From positions 1 to 64,000 of the forward strand of contig CACGBK010000006.1 in NCBI GenBank assembly GCA_902571385.1: 64,000 bases of DNA, written 5' to 3'. Source of the DNA: an uncultured Candidatus Actinomarina sp. Its GTDB lineage: Bacteria; Actinomycetota; Acidimicrobiia; Actinomarinales; Actinomarinaceae. Each line of letters starts with the position of its first letter. Position 1 is the first letter of the stretch. The position numbers and the translations under genes are program-made. The notes below the pieces were generated by a model. That model made no database searches. It was given only the letters and a program-made list of their open reading frames with translations, and had not been told where the DNA came from. Shown here piece after piece: positions 45,248 through 54,201 of this stretch.

Positions 45248-46855
45248 ATGATATATTTGGGTATGAAGATTTCTACTGCAACTAGGTACTTTTTTTTAGC
45301 AATTTATAATGCAGCTGCCTTCTATGTAATACCATTAGCCATATCATTTGAATCCTGGTTTCTTTTATTGATAATTGGTTTAATAACTTTTTTAATAAAT
45401 TTCACTTATTTCTCGGAAAGATTTCAGGCTTTGAAATGGATAACTCCTGGATTTATTTTTCTTATAGCATTTGTTTTATTTCCGGCTGGCTATAGTTTTT
45501 ACGTATCTTTCACAAATTGGTCAACTGGTCATATTCTTACTAAACAACAAGCAATTGAAAGGTTGGAAGATCTATCATATTCAACTGATGATCAGAAAGG
45601 TGTTGAATTTGATTTATACGTGCTTCAGGACCAAGATCTTAACTTTTACTATGTGGCTGATTTAGATGATGAAAATTTATTATTTGGTCGAGCAATAAAT
45701 GATGAAGAATATGACGATAAATTTTTTGCTACTCATGAACCATCTCTTAAAAATTCGATTGGAGAAATTATAATTCCAGACACCTATTATCAACTCTCAG
45801 GTAAAGAACAAATCGCAAATTCAAGCCAACTTCAAGAGTTAGCATTACTGATTGATAAAAACACAAGAATCAAGTTATATAACATTTCAGTTTTTGGGGC
45901 ATCCAGTGGAAGATTATCATCGTCACAACAAAAATATTCATATGATGATGTTACAGATACTCTTTATGACAATTCACAAAATATCGAATGCACATTAGGT
46001 TTAAGAGGAAACTTTGTATGCGATGGAGAAAGCGTTGATCCTGGTTGGAGAATCAATGTTGGAACAGAAAATTATCAGCGAATAGTAAATGATCAGAGAT
46101 TAAGAGGTCCACTTAGTATTGTTACTTCATGGACTTTTCAATTTGCTTTATTATCAGTTTCTTTAGCATTTTTTGTAGGCTTATTACTTGCTGTTACTTT
46201 AAATAACGACAAAGTTAAGTTTCAAAAAATTTATAGATCCATTTATATTCTTCCATACGCAATACCTGCATTTATTTCGATAATTGTTTTTAAAGGTCTT
46301 CTCAACCCTGATTATGGCGTTATAAATGAATGGTTTGCTCCACTTTATGATTTATTTAACATTGAGCCAATAAATTGGTTCAGAACAAAAGGAAGTTCTA
46401 GAGCAGCAGTATTGTTAGTTAATACATGGTTAGGATTTCCATACATGTTCTTAATTGTCACTGGCGCATTACAGTCAATACCAAAAGAATTATTAGAAGC
46501 CGCAAAAGTTGACGGAGCTTCTCCTCGCCAATCCTTTTGGAGAATAACATTTCCATTACTGTTAGTATCAATTTCACCACTGTTGATAGGTGCTTTTGCT
46601 TTTAATTTCAATAATTTCACTTTGATCTTTCTCCTTACAAGCGGTGGACCACCAATAGTTGGTGCTGATGTTGCTGTAGGATATACGGACATATTAATCT
46701 CTTTTACATATGACTTAGCTATTGCAGGTGGACGAGGATATCAATTTGGATTAGCTGCAAGCGTAACCACAATTATATTTTTTATAGTTCTAATTATTTC
46801 AGCTATTTCTTTCAGATATTCAAAAAGATTGGAGCGTGTTTATGGAAATCTCTAG
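45248..46855 (+). CDS. malF: Maltose-type ABC transporter permease with MalF-like external domain
   Basis: A 535-residue inner-membrane permease. Three N-terminal helices, then a large extracytoplasmic insertion from about residue 95 to 275 (WSTGHILTKQQAIERLEDLSYS to GTENYQRIVNDQRL), like the P2 domain of E. coli MalF, then six helices with the EAA loop LLEAAKVDGASPRQSFWRITFPLL that contacts the ATPase. The P2 domain marks it as MalF rather than a generic sugar permease. Start ATG 45248 overlaps the terminator tail; ATG 45263 is equally possible. No Shine-Dalgarno at either. The ATPase MalK/MsmX is not encoded here and must be shared from elsewhere. Confidence 0.93.
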   Translation: MIYLGMKISTATRYFFLAIYNAAAFYVIPLAISFESWFLLLIIGLITFLINFTYFSERFQALKWITPGFIFLIAFVLFPAGYSFYVSFTNWSTGHILTKQQAIERLEDLSYSTDDQKGVEFDLYVLQDQDLNFYYVADLDDENLLFGRAINDEEYDDKFFATHEPSLKNSIGEIIIPDTYYQLSGKEQIANSSQLQELALLIDKNTRIKLYNISVFGASSGRLSSSQQKYSYDDVTDTLYDNSQNIECTLGLRGNFVCDGESVDPGWRINVGTENYQRIVNDQRLRGPLSIVTSWTFQFALLSVSLAFFVGLLLAVTLNNDKVKFQKIYRSIYILPYAIPAFISIIVFKGLLNPDYGVINEWFAPLYDLFNIEPINWFRTKGSSRAAVLLVNTWLGFPYMFLIVTGALQSIPKELLEAAKVDGASPRQSFWRITFPLLLVSISPLLIGAFAFNFNNFTLIFLLTSGGPPIVGADVAVGYTDILISFTYDLAIAGGRGYQFGLAASVTTIIFFIVLIISAISFRYSKRLERVYGNL

Positions 46856-47708
46856 GTTATCTTCTTGGTTTAAAACTTATGGTTGGAGACATCTGGTTGG
46901 AATAATTTTTGTAATTATATCTTTGTATCCAATTTTATTTGTGATCACAAACTCTTTTGCTGATTTTCCTAATTTAGCAAATTCTAAGCTCATTCCAGAT
47001 GGTTTCACTCTTAAACATTATGAGAGTTTATCAGCAAGTCCATTGATTCCATATTTTAAATGGCTATTTAATACATATAAGATTGCCAGTATTGCTGGAT
47101 TTCTGAATGTACTTTTAGGTACGTTTGCTGCATTTGCATTTGCTAGATTGCAATTTAAAGGAAGGAGAGTTGGTTTAATATCTCTTGTCCTAATACAGAT
47201 GTTTCCTGCATTTTTAGCATTTGTAGCAATATATTTACTATTTTTTCAAATTGGAGATGTAGCGCCATTTATGGGTTTAGGAACACATATTGGTTTAATT
47301 ATGGTTTACTTAGGTGGATCAATAGGATTTAACTCATGGTTGATCAAAGGATTTATGGACACAATTCCAATATCACTAGATGAAGCGGCAAAAGTTGATG
47401 GTGCTTCTTACTCTCAAATATTTTTTAGAATCGTTGCTCCATTAGCTAGGCCAATACTTGTTGTATTGTTTGTGATAACATTTATTGGCATTTATTCAGA
47501 CTACATACTTGCAGCTATTTTTCTAAAAGACACAAATTTATACACTGTAGCGCTAGGTATTAATATTGTCTTCATGGACGACTTTAGTAATGATTGGGGT
47601 AGTATCGCTGCTGCATCAGTGATAGCTGCTACTCCAATTGCAGTTCTGTTTATTTTCTTTCAAAAGCAAATTACCGGTGGTCTTACAGCAGGATCTATAA
47701 AAGGGTGA
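46836..47708 (+). CDS. malG: Maltose-type ABC transporter permease
   Basis: The 290-residue partner permease with six helices, LSLYPILFVITNSFADFPNLANSKLIPDGFTLKHYESL as the first periplasmic loop, and the EAA motif LDEAAKVDGASYSQIFFRIVAPLARP. It ends QITGGLTAGSIKG, the C-terminal tail typical of MalG (TAGAVKG), which inserts between the ATPases. Starts possible at GTG 46836 and ATG 46842; both overlap malF. The next gene's GTG overlaps its TGA, so transcription continues into thuA. Confidence 0.94.
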   Translation: MFMEISRLSSWFKTYGWRHLVGIIFVIISLYPILFVITNSFADFPNLANSKLIPDGFTLKHYESLSASPLIPYFKWLFNTYKIASIAGFLNVLLGTFAAFAFARLQFKGRRVGLISLVLIQMFPAFLAFVAIYLLFFQIGDVAPFMGLGTHIGLIMVYLGGSIGFNSWLIKGFMDTIPISLDEAAKVDGASYSQIFFRIVAPLARPILVVLFVITFIGIYSDYILAAIFLKDTNLYTVALGINIVFMDDFSNDWGSIAAASVIAATPIAVLFIFFQKQITGGLTAGSIKG

Positions 47709-48373
47709 GCAAAAGAGCCCTTTTTATTGCTGGTGGCTGGGATGGACACGAACCTCTTGAAACCTCTAATTTCGTGATTGAAGAAATCAAGAAGTTCAAT
47801 ATAGAGAGTGAAATTGTTCAAGATCTAGATGTTTTAGCCGATTTAGAATATCTTCAAGGCTTTGACATCATTCTTCCTGTATGGACAATGGGAAAAATTG
47901 ATGACAACAACTGGGAAATTAAAAATTCAAAAATTGGAAATTTACAAGAAGCAGTTGAGTCTGGGATTGGTCTTGCAGGATGGCATGGAGGAATGTCTGA
48001 CGCATTTAGAGACAATACAAACTATCAATTTCTTGTCGGTAGTCAATTTGTTTGCCATCCAGGAAATTTTGTAGATTACAAGGTAGAAATTATTCAAAAA
48101 GAACATGAAGTTGTCAGAGGAATAAATGACTTTAACGTCCATTCTGAACAATATTTTTTACATATTGACCCGTCAATAAACATAATTGCATCAACAAAAT
48201 TCAATAAAAAATATCATGATTGGATTGATGGTGTAGAAATGCCAATTGCATATACAAAAAAATGGGGAAAAGGAAAAGTGTTTCATTGTTCTATAGGTCA
48301 TTACTTAAAAGATTTTGAAAATTCAAATGTTGTTAAATTAATTACTCAAGGAATCAACTGGGCAACTAAATAA
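47705..48373 (+). CDS. thuA: ThuA-like (trehalose utilisation) family protein
   Basis: The 222 residues have the ThuA class I glutamine-amidotransferase-like fold: RALFIAGGWDGHEPLETSNFVIEE, DIILPVWTMGKID, the signature GIGLAGWHGGMSDAFRDNTNYQFLVGSQFVCHPG, FNVHSEQYFLHIDPS and MPIAYTKKWGKGKVFHCSIGHYLKDF. In Rhizobiaceae, ThuA and ThuB act together on trehalose-type disaccharides via 3-keto intermediates. This protein is coupled to malG (GTGA) and followed 1 nt later by an oxidoreductase of the ThuB superfamily, so it probably processes the imported sugar. The catalytic role within the family is still debated. Confidence 0.85.
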   Translation: MSKRALFIAGGWDGHEPLETSNFVIEEIKKFNIESEIVQDLDVLADLEYLQGFDIILPVWTMGKIDDNNWEIKNSKIGNLQEAVESGIGLAGWHGGMSDAFRDNTNYQFLVGSQFVCHPGNFVDYKVEIIQKEHEVVRGINDFNVHSEQYFLHIDPSINIIASTKFNKKYHDWIDGVEMPIAYTKKWGKGKVFHCSIGHYLKDFENSNVVKLITQGINWATK

Positions 48374-48374
48374 T

Positions 48375-49421
48375 ATGAACATAGGAATAATTGGATGCGG
48401 TGCAATTTCAGATCAATATATGATTGGTTTGAACAAGAACAAAGAAATTTTAAAAGTTGTCGCTTGTGCAGATTTAGATTCTAACAAGTCAGAAGTGTTC
48501 TCTAAAAAACACAAAATTGATATGTTATCTGTCGAGGAGATATTTGTTAATAATGATATTGATCTTATTGTAAATCTTACACCCCCATCTTCTCATTTTG
48601 AGATTTCAATGAAATCTCTTAAAAATGGAAAACATGTCTTTTCTGAAAAACCCATCTCTTTATCAATAGATGAAGGGAAAAAACTATATACAACAATGAA
48701 AGAAAATAATGTTTATTTATTCGCTGCCCCTGACACATATCTTGGACCAGCATTCAGAAAAGGGACTGAGTTTCTAAATTCCAAACAGATTGGAAAAATT
48801 ATTGGCGGGTCAGCTAGTTTTATCACTCATGGTGTGGAGGGGTGGCATCCTAATCCTGAATTTTATTATAAGAAAGGGGGAGGACCATTATTCGATATGG
48901 GACCATATTATTTAACTGCTTTAGTTAAATTACTTGGCCCTGTAACTCAAGTTAGCTCTTACTCAGAGAAGAATTTCAATAAGCGTCTTGTAGACAATCC
49001 AGAAGTAAAATATGAAGAAATCGAAGTAGAGGTTGATACCCATTATGTTTCATTATTGAAATTCAAATCTGGAGTTGTTGTCGACTTCCAGGTTAGTTTT
49101 GATATATGGAAACCATACGATGGAAAATTGGAAATATATGGGGAAAACTCATCTTTAAAATTTGCAGATCCAAATAATTACGATGGTGAAATTTCTATTT
49201 TTAATAAAGAAAATTATCAATGGGAAAACATATATACGTCAAAAGACAGTGAAAATGATTACTACAGAGGCTTAGGTGTTGTTGAAATGGTAAATTCTAT
49301 AAAAGAAAATAATGTATCTGAAGATGACCTATTTTTACCATTTCATGTATTAAATATTATGTGTACTTTAGAGTCTTATGATTTAGATGGGAATTGGGCA
49401 AAGATTTCAGAACAATTTTAA
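48375..49421 (+). CDS. Gfo/Idh/MocA family NAD(P)-dependent oxidoreductase
   Basis: The 348 residues show the Rossmann start NIGIIGCGAISDQYMIGLNKN, ACADLDSNKSEVF, VNLTPPSSHFEISMKSLKNGKHVFSEKPISLSIDEGKKL (the family EKP motif with the catalytic Lys), and the C-terminal alpha/beta domain with GGGPLFDMGPYYLTALVKLLG (the family's D-x-G-x-H-x-x-D/D segment, here MGPYYLTAL) and VVDFQVSFDIWKPYDGKLEIYGENSSL. As the likely partner of the ThuA protein, it would correspond to ThuB, oxidising a sugar at C3. The substrate is inferred from context only. It has no match to inositol-specific motifs. Confidence 0.88.
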   Translation: MNIGIIGCGAISDQYMIGLNKNKEILKVVACADLDSNKSEVFSKKHKIDMLSVEEIFVNNDIDLIVNLTPPSSHFEISMKSLKNGKHVFSEKPISLSIDEGKKLYTTMKENNVYLFAAPDTYLGPAFRKGTEFLNSKQIGKIIGGSASFITHGVEGWHPNPEFYYKKGGGPLFDMGPYYLTALVKLLGPVTQVSSYSEKNFNKRLVDNPEVKYEEIEVEVDTHYVSLLKFKSGVVVDFQVSFDIWKPYDGKLEIYGENSSLKFADPNNYDGEISIFNKENYQWENIYTSKDSENDYYRGLGVVEMVNSIKENNVSEDDLFLPFHVLNIMCTLESYDLDGNWAKISEQF

Positions 49422-49482
49422 ACAATGGATTAGAGAATTTTGACTTTGGACATTAAAATTGTCCTAAGAGAGTGGAGATTAA

Positions 49483-51414
49483 ATGAGCAAAATACAAGAA
49501 TTCCTTAAAAGCCAAGAAAAATCAGTTATGAGTATTGTTGAAGGTAAAACAATTATTGATTATTTAAACAATAATGCAGAAGAATCATCTGATTACCCTG
49601 CTTTAAATACCCCAATCAATAATGAATATACAGGATGGGATTCTATTTCTTGGTCAGAATATCAAGAAACAGTTCACAGTCTTGCTTCAGGACTTATTGA
49701 TATTGGCATTCAAGCTGAGGACAATGCTTTTATTGTTGCAAATAATGTAAAAGAGCATTTTATTTCAGATCTTGGAATCATGCATGCAGGTGCAGTTCCC
49801 TCTACAATTTATAAACAACTTAAATCAGGACAAATCGAATACATCTCTAATCTACTTGAAGCAAAAGTAGCTTTTGTTGGTGATGCAGAGCTATTTACTG
49901 AAGTCAACAAAGCAAAAAACAATTGTCCAGACTTGAAATACATCATTATGATTGAAGATTTTGATCAATATAAAGATTTAGATTACGTATTAAGTTATCA
50001 AGATCTTATTGAAAAGGGTAAAAAAATTAATTCAGAAAGTAAATCAGAATTAGAGGCAAGAATGGATTCTGTAAAACCAGATTCACTTGCATGTTTAATT
50101 TTTACATCAGGAACAACTGGAAATCCCAAGGGTGTGATGCTTACCCATGAGAATATATTATTTACGCTTCAGAGCTTGATAGAACAATCAGTGAGTCTAG
50201 GAACTAATCCCAGAATTGTTTCTTACTTACCTATGGCCCACATTGCAGCAAGATTAACAGATCATTATCAATCAATTTTTAGAAAAGGTCAATTATTTCC
50301 AGTCCCAGTTCTTGAGGACATGGCCACAGCTCTACCAACAATTAAACCAACTCTCTTTTTCGCAGTTCCTCGGGTTTGGGAAAGATTTCAATCTGGTTTA
50401 ATTAATAAAATAAACGAATCTGATAAAAAAGATCTAGCTTTAAGAGCCATTGATAATGGTTTAGAACGAGTTGAATATGAGCAAAGAGGAGAGACACCAC
50501 CTTTAGGAATAAGAATTAAAGATGCAATATTTAACAAGCTTGTTTTCGAACGATCATTTAAAGTTGGACTGGGCCTTGATAATTCTGAAGTATTTATTAC
50601 TGCCGCAGCACCGATGAATCCAGACGTTCAAAAATGGTTTCATGCAATTCATATTGATGTCGCAGAAGTATATGGCATGACAGAAGACACAGGACCTGCA
50701 ACATTTTGTGTTCCAAATTTTGCAAATAATTACTTCCAAAATCTTATGAAAGCAAACGATTTACCAATTCCAGATGTAATGAATCCAATTGGTAAAGTTG
50801 GTATGCCAATTATGGGTACAGAAATAAAAGTTCTAGATGATGGGGAGTTGTGTATCAAAGGTAAGCATGTTGCAAAAGGATATTATAAAGCAGAAGAGGA
50901 GACAAAAGCTGCGTTTGATAATGATGGATGGCTCCATACAGGAGATTTAGCAGAGATTGACGAAAATGGTTTTGCAAAAATAATTGGAAGAAAAAAAGAA
51001 ATTATTATTACCTCTGGTGGCAAAAACATCGCGCCTGTTGAATTAGAAAATCTAATTAAGACACATGAGTTGATAGGCCAAATCTGCATGGTAGGAGATG
51101 GAAAGAAATTTTTGAGTGCTCTAATTGTCCTTGATGGCGATGGTGGTGCTGAAAAATGGGCTAATGAAAATGGAGTTGATTACAACATTGAAACTATGTC
51201 AAAAAATGAAAAAGTCTTATCAGCTATACAAGACCACGTAGATCTATCAAATAGTAAGGTTGCAAACGTTCAACAAATTAAAAAATTTACTCTACTGTCA
51301 AATGAATGGACTGATAGTAGTGGTGAGTTAACACCATCTCTTAAATTAAAAAGACATGTTGTTACGGAAAGATATGAAAACGAAATTGAAGCAATGTATG
51401 AGGAGGCAAAATAA
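49483..51414 (+). CDS. Long-chain acyl-CoA synthetase (AMP-forming)
   Basis: Activates fatty acids with ATP and CoA. The 643 residues fit FadD15/ACSL-type enzymes. Motifs: the P-loop-like LIFTSGTTGNPKGVMLTHENI, SYLPMAHIAARLTDHYQSI, FFAVPRVWERFQSGL (typical of the long-chain ACSL/FadD15 type), EVYGMTEDTG, the adenylate-binding GWLHTGDLAEIDENGFAKIIGRKKEIIITSGGKNIAPVELEN, and TPSLKLKRHVVTERY with the catalytic Lys near the end. A real Shine-Dalgarno (GAGTGGAG) precedes the ATG. It is the first gene of the acyl-CoA block and is coupled to the SDR gene (TAATGG). Confidence 0.92.
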   Translation: MSKIQEFLKSQEKSVMSIVEGKTIIDYLNNNAEESSDYPALNTPINNEYTGWDSISWSEYQETVHSLASGLIDIGIQAEDNAFIVANNVKEHFISDLGIMHAGAVPSTIYKQLKSGQIEYISNLLEAKVAFVGDAELFTEVNKAKNNCPDLKYIIMIEDFDQYKDLDYVLSYQDLIEKGKKINSESKSELEARMDSVKPDSLACLIFTSGTTGNPKGVMLTHENILFTLQSLIEQSVSLGTNPRIVSYLPMAHIAARLTDHYQSIFRKGQLFPVPVLEDMATALPTIKPTLFFAVPRVWERFQSGLINKINESDKKDLALRAIDNGLERVEYEQRGETPPLGIRIKDAIFNKLVFERSFKVGLGLDNSEVFITAAAPMNPDVQKWFHAIHIDVAEVYGMTEDTGPATFCVPNFANNYFQNLMKANDLPIPDVMNPIGKVGMPIMGTEIKVLDDGELCIKGKHVAKGYYKAEEETKAAFDNDGWLHTGDLAEIDENGFAKIIGRKKEIIITSGGKNIAPVELENLIKTHELIGQICMVGDGKKFLSALIVLDGDGGAEKWANENGVDYNIETMSKNEKVLSAIQDHVDLSNSKVANVQQIKKFTLLSNEWTDSSGELTPSLKLKRHVVTERYENEIEAMYEEAK

Positions 51415-52316
51415 TGGCTGATGTTAGTTTCGAAAATAGAGTTGTAATTGTTACTGGGGCTGGAAATGGACTTGGAAAAGCTTATGCTTTAGAACTTGGA
51501 AAAAGAGGTGCAAAAGTTGTTGTTAATGACTTGGGAGGTGCTGTTGATGGTTCTGGATCTGGTAATTCTCCTGCTGATGATGTTGTAAATGAAATTATAG
51601 AAAATGGTGGAGAAGCTGTAGCAAACTATGATTCTGTAGCAACTAAAGACGGTGGAGAGTCAATTGTCCAGACAGCAGTTGATAGTTTTGGTACTGTGGA
51701 TGCTGTTATTAACAATGCTGGGATTCTAAGAGATAAGAGTTTTGCAAATATAACTGAAGAAGAATTCTCATTAATTATAGAAGTTCATTTGAAAGGAACA
51801 TATTTTGTAACACAACCTGCATTTAAGATTATGAAAGAAAATAACTACGGAAGAATTGTAAATGTTGCCTCACCATCTGGTCTTTTTGGTAATTTTGGCC
51901 AAACTAATTATGGAGCAGCCAAAATGGGTATTGTTGGTTTAACAAATGTCTTAGCAATTGAAGGTGCAAAATATAATATTAAAGTTAACGTGATAGCACC
52001 TACTGCGTATACAAGAATGACAGAAGCTCTTCTTCCAGAAGATGTAGGAAAACTTTTTAGTGCAGAGCTCGTTACTCCAATGGTTACATATTTAGCATCT
52101 GAAGCTTGCGAACCCACTCATGAAATTTTTGGTGTTGCAGCTGGCAGATTTGCAAGAATTGGGATTATTACGCATGAAGGATATGTAAACACACAAGCTA
52201 CTGCGGAAGACATTGCAAGCAATATTGAGGAAATTAGAACAATTACAGATGGAACTTATCCTTTAAGCAATGAAGATGAGCTCTTGCTTATACAAAAAGC
52301 TATTCAGGGAAATTAG
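51414..52316 (+). CDS. Short-chain dehydrogenase, MFE-2/HSD17B4-type 3-hydroxyacyl-CoA dehydrogenase
   Basis: The 300 residues carry the cofactor motif VTGAGNGLGKAYALELGKRGAKVVVNDLGG, the long acidic-Gly loop GSGSGNSPADDVVNEI that is typical of the MFE-2 (17beta-HSD4) group, INNAGILRDKSFANIT, and the active site with Ser in NVASPSGLFGNFG and Tyr/Lys in TNYGAAKMGIVGL. These enzymes oxidise (3R)-hydroxyacyl-CoA. With the MaoC hydratase at 59.7 kb it could form an (R)-specific beta-oxidation branch. Coupled to the acyl-CoA synthetase upstream; the ACAD gene follows after 30 nt. Confidence 0.88.
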   Translation: MADVSFENRVVIVTGAGNGLGKAYALELGKRGAKVVVNDLGGAVDGSGSGNSPADDVVNEIIENGGEAVANYDSVATKDGGESIVQTAVDSFGTVDAVINNAGILRDKSFANITEEEFSLIIEVHLKGTYFVTQPAFKIMKENNYGRIVNVASPSGLFGNFGQTNYGAAKMGIVGLTNVLAIEGAKYNIKVNVIAPTAYTRMTEALLPEDVGKLFSAELVTPMVTYLASEACEPTHEIFGVAAGRFARIGIITHEGYVNTQATAEDIASNIEEIRTITDGTYPLSNEDELLLIQKAIQGN

Positions 52317-52346
52317 TACCTAAAGTTTTATGGTGTATAATTTTAT

Positions 52347-53564
52347 ATGGTAAAAACTGAGACTAAACCATTAGATTCTGAAGAATTAGTTTTAAATAGG
52401 TTACAAGAACTTGTTAATTTTCGAAAAGATGATCAAGATATTAAAGAATTTTGGGCAAAGCAATTTGATTTAGGACTTGCTTGGGTTCATTTTCCTGAAG
52501 GTGCAGGAGGATTAAACGTTAATCCAAAATATCAATTATTAGTTAATGAAACTCTCCGAAAAGAAGGTATCTCAACAAACAATCGCATTGCTAATCTTCT
52601 CGGAATTGGCATGGGAGCGCCGACTATTACTGAATATGGGACTCAAGAGCAAATCGATAAGTATTTAAAACCGATGTTTACAGCAGATGAAATATGGTGT
52701 CAGTTGTTTTCTGAGCCAGGGTCAGGATCAGATTTAGCTAGTTTGTCAACGAAAGCAGTAGACGATGGTGATGGGTATATTGTAAATGGACAAAAAGTTT
52801 GGACAACCTTAGGACATCTTTCAAAATGGGGATTATTAGTTACAAGAACTGACCCAGATGTTCCAAAGCATAGAGGACTAACATTTTTTATCGTTGATAT
52901 GGAATCTGAAGGTGTCGAAGTGAGACCTTTGAGACAAATAACTGGTGAAGCAGAATTTAACGAAGTATATTTTACGGATGTCAAAATTCCTAAAGAGAAT
53001 GTTCTTGGGGAAGTAGGCGATGGATGGCGAGTCTCACTAGCAATTTTAATGAATGAAAGAGTCGCTATTGGAGGAAATGTAAGACCTAGAGGAAGCGGCG
53101 CTCCAGGACATTTAGTTCAATTATGGAAAGATCGTGAACTAGATGATCCCGTTACTAAAGATAAACTCATGGAATTATGGATACAACAAGAAGCTGTACG
53201 GCTAACTAATTTGAGAGCATCTGAACTTAGAGAAAAAGGAACACCTGGTCCAGAGGGTTCGACAAGCAAACTTCATGAAGCTGAAATAAATAAGGCATCT
53301 TACGCTTTTGGTATGGAAATGTTAGGAAATGATGGATTATTATTCCCAAGAGGATATGAACTATCTCAGCCTGAATTAAATTTTGATAATGATTCTTACG
53401 GCTTTACCGATACACAAAGTTTATTTTTGAGATCTCGAGCTAACTCTATTGAAGGCGGTACATCAGAAATTATGCGAAACATTATTGCAGAAAGAGTTTT
53501 AGGTCTTCCTAGCGAACCAAAATTAGATAAAGATAAAGCTTGGAAAGATTTGCCAAGATCTTAA
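52347..53564 (+). CDS. Acyl-CoA dehydrogenase (FadE type)
   Basis: FAD enzyme making the 2,3-double bond in acyl-CoA. The 405 residues show FWAKQFDLGLAWVHFPEGAGGLN, the substrate/FAD segments CQLFSEPGSGSDLASLSTKAV and VNGQKVWTTLGHLSKWGLLVTRTD, GEVGDGWRVSLAILMNER, and a C-terminal SIEGGTSEIMRNIIAERVLGLP with Glu in the usual catalytic position. It belongs to the actinobacterial FadE type with a long N-terminal helical part. TATAAT at 52336-52341 lies 5 nt before the ATG, so a promoter may sit here. The 3' end overlaps thiN on the opposite strand by 4 nt. Confidence 0.93.
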   Translation: MVKTETKPLDSEELVLNRLQELVNFRKDDQDIKEFWAKQFDLGLAWVHFPEGAGGLNVNPKYQLLVNETLRKEGISTNNRIANLLGIGMGAPTITEYGTQEQIDKYLKPMFTADEIWCQLFSEPGSGSDLASLSTKAVDDGDGYIVNGQKVWTTLGHLSKWGLLVTRTDPDVPKHRGLTFFIVDMESEGVEVRPLRQITGEAEFNEVYFTDVKIPKENVLGEVGDGWRVSLAILMNERVAIGGNVRPRGSGAPGHLVQLWKDRELDDPVTKDKLMELWIQQEAVRLTNLRASELREKGTPGPEGSTSKLHEAEINKASYAFGMEMLGNDGLLFPRGYELSQPELNFDNDSYGFTDTQSLFLRSRANSIEGGTSEIMRNIIAERVLGLPSEPKLDKDKAWKDLPRS

Positions 53565-54184
53565 TTGTTATAAATTAAGCAGAACTTTCCATCTTCAACT
53601 GAAACTTCAATATCATTATCGATTGATATATTTCTTAGAGTGACAGATTTACCAAATTCAATATTTTCATTATCAAGGTTCCATTGCGCTCCAGATATAT
53701 TTAAATTTTTCAAATTTGTAAATGGAAGGATGCTAAATTCAACATTATTTCCAATTGCAATTTTTTTTGTATTAGGAATAATTACTGTCTGATCCTTATG
53801 TATCCAGGAAATTTGTTGGTCTTCTTGAAAGCTAATTATTACAGTTAAGACACTAAACAAATGGTCAATTTCTCCGTATTCTCCACCAATTATTGTTATA
53901 TCTTTAATTTCTCTATCTATTACATGTTTTAAAGCAAGTTCAAAATCTGTTTCATTTTTATTAGTTTCATATTTTAAAATTTGAACTTCATCTTTTTCTG
54001 CTCTTTTAATAGTTTTTTCATCTATTGAATCAAGATCACCAATAATTAGATCTGGTTTTAAAAATAGTTTGTAAGCTTGTTCTGTTCCTGAATCTACAGC
54101 AACTATAAGATCATAATTTCCTAGTTGGTCTCTTTTTGTACTATTAAGACCACCATTTACTATTAGTGCATTTTTCATTTTCAT
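53561..54184 (-). CDS. thiN: Thiamine pyrophosphokinase
   Basis: Converts thiamine to thiamine diphosphate with ATP. The 207 residues have the family order: VNGGLNSTKRDQLGNYDLIVAVDSGTEQAYKLFLKPDLIIGDLDSID (GDxDSI metal site), KNETDFELALKH (ETD site), IIGGEYGEIDHLFSVL (family GGxxGRxDH), and a C-terminal beta-barrel with FTNLKNLNISGAQWNLDNENIEFGKSVTLRN in place of the SxGxSN motif. Slightly divergent there but otherwise complete. Its 17-nt distance to the ATP-grasp gene suggests an operon, though no link in function is evident. Confidence 0.87.
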   Translation of the reverse strand: MKMKNALIVNGGLNSTKRDQLGNYDLIVAVDSGTEQAYKLFLKPDLIIGDLDSIDEKTIKRAEKDEVQILKYETNKNETDFELALKHVIDREIKDITIIGGEYGEIDHLFSVLTVIISFQEDQQISWIHKDQTVIIPNTKKIAIGNNVEFSILPFTNLKNLNISGAQWNLDNENIEFGKSVTLRNISIDNDIEVSVEDGKFCLIYNN

Positions 54185-54201
54185 TTGAAGATTATCATAA
54201 A

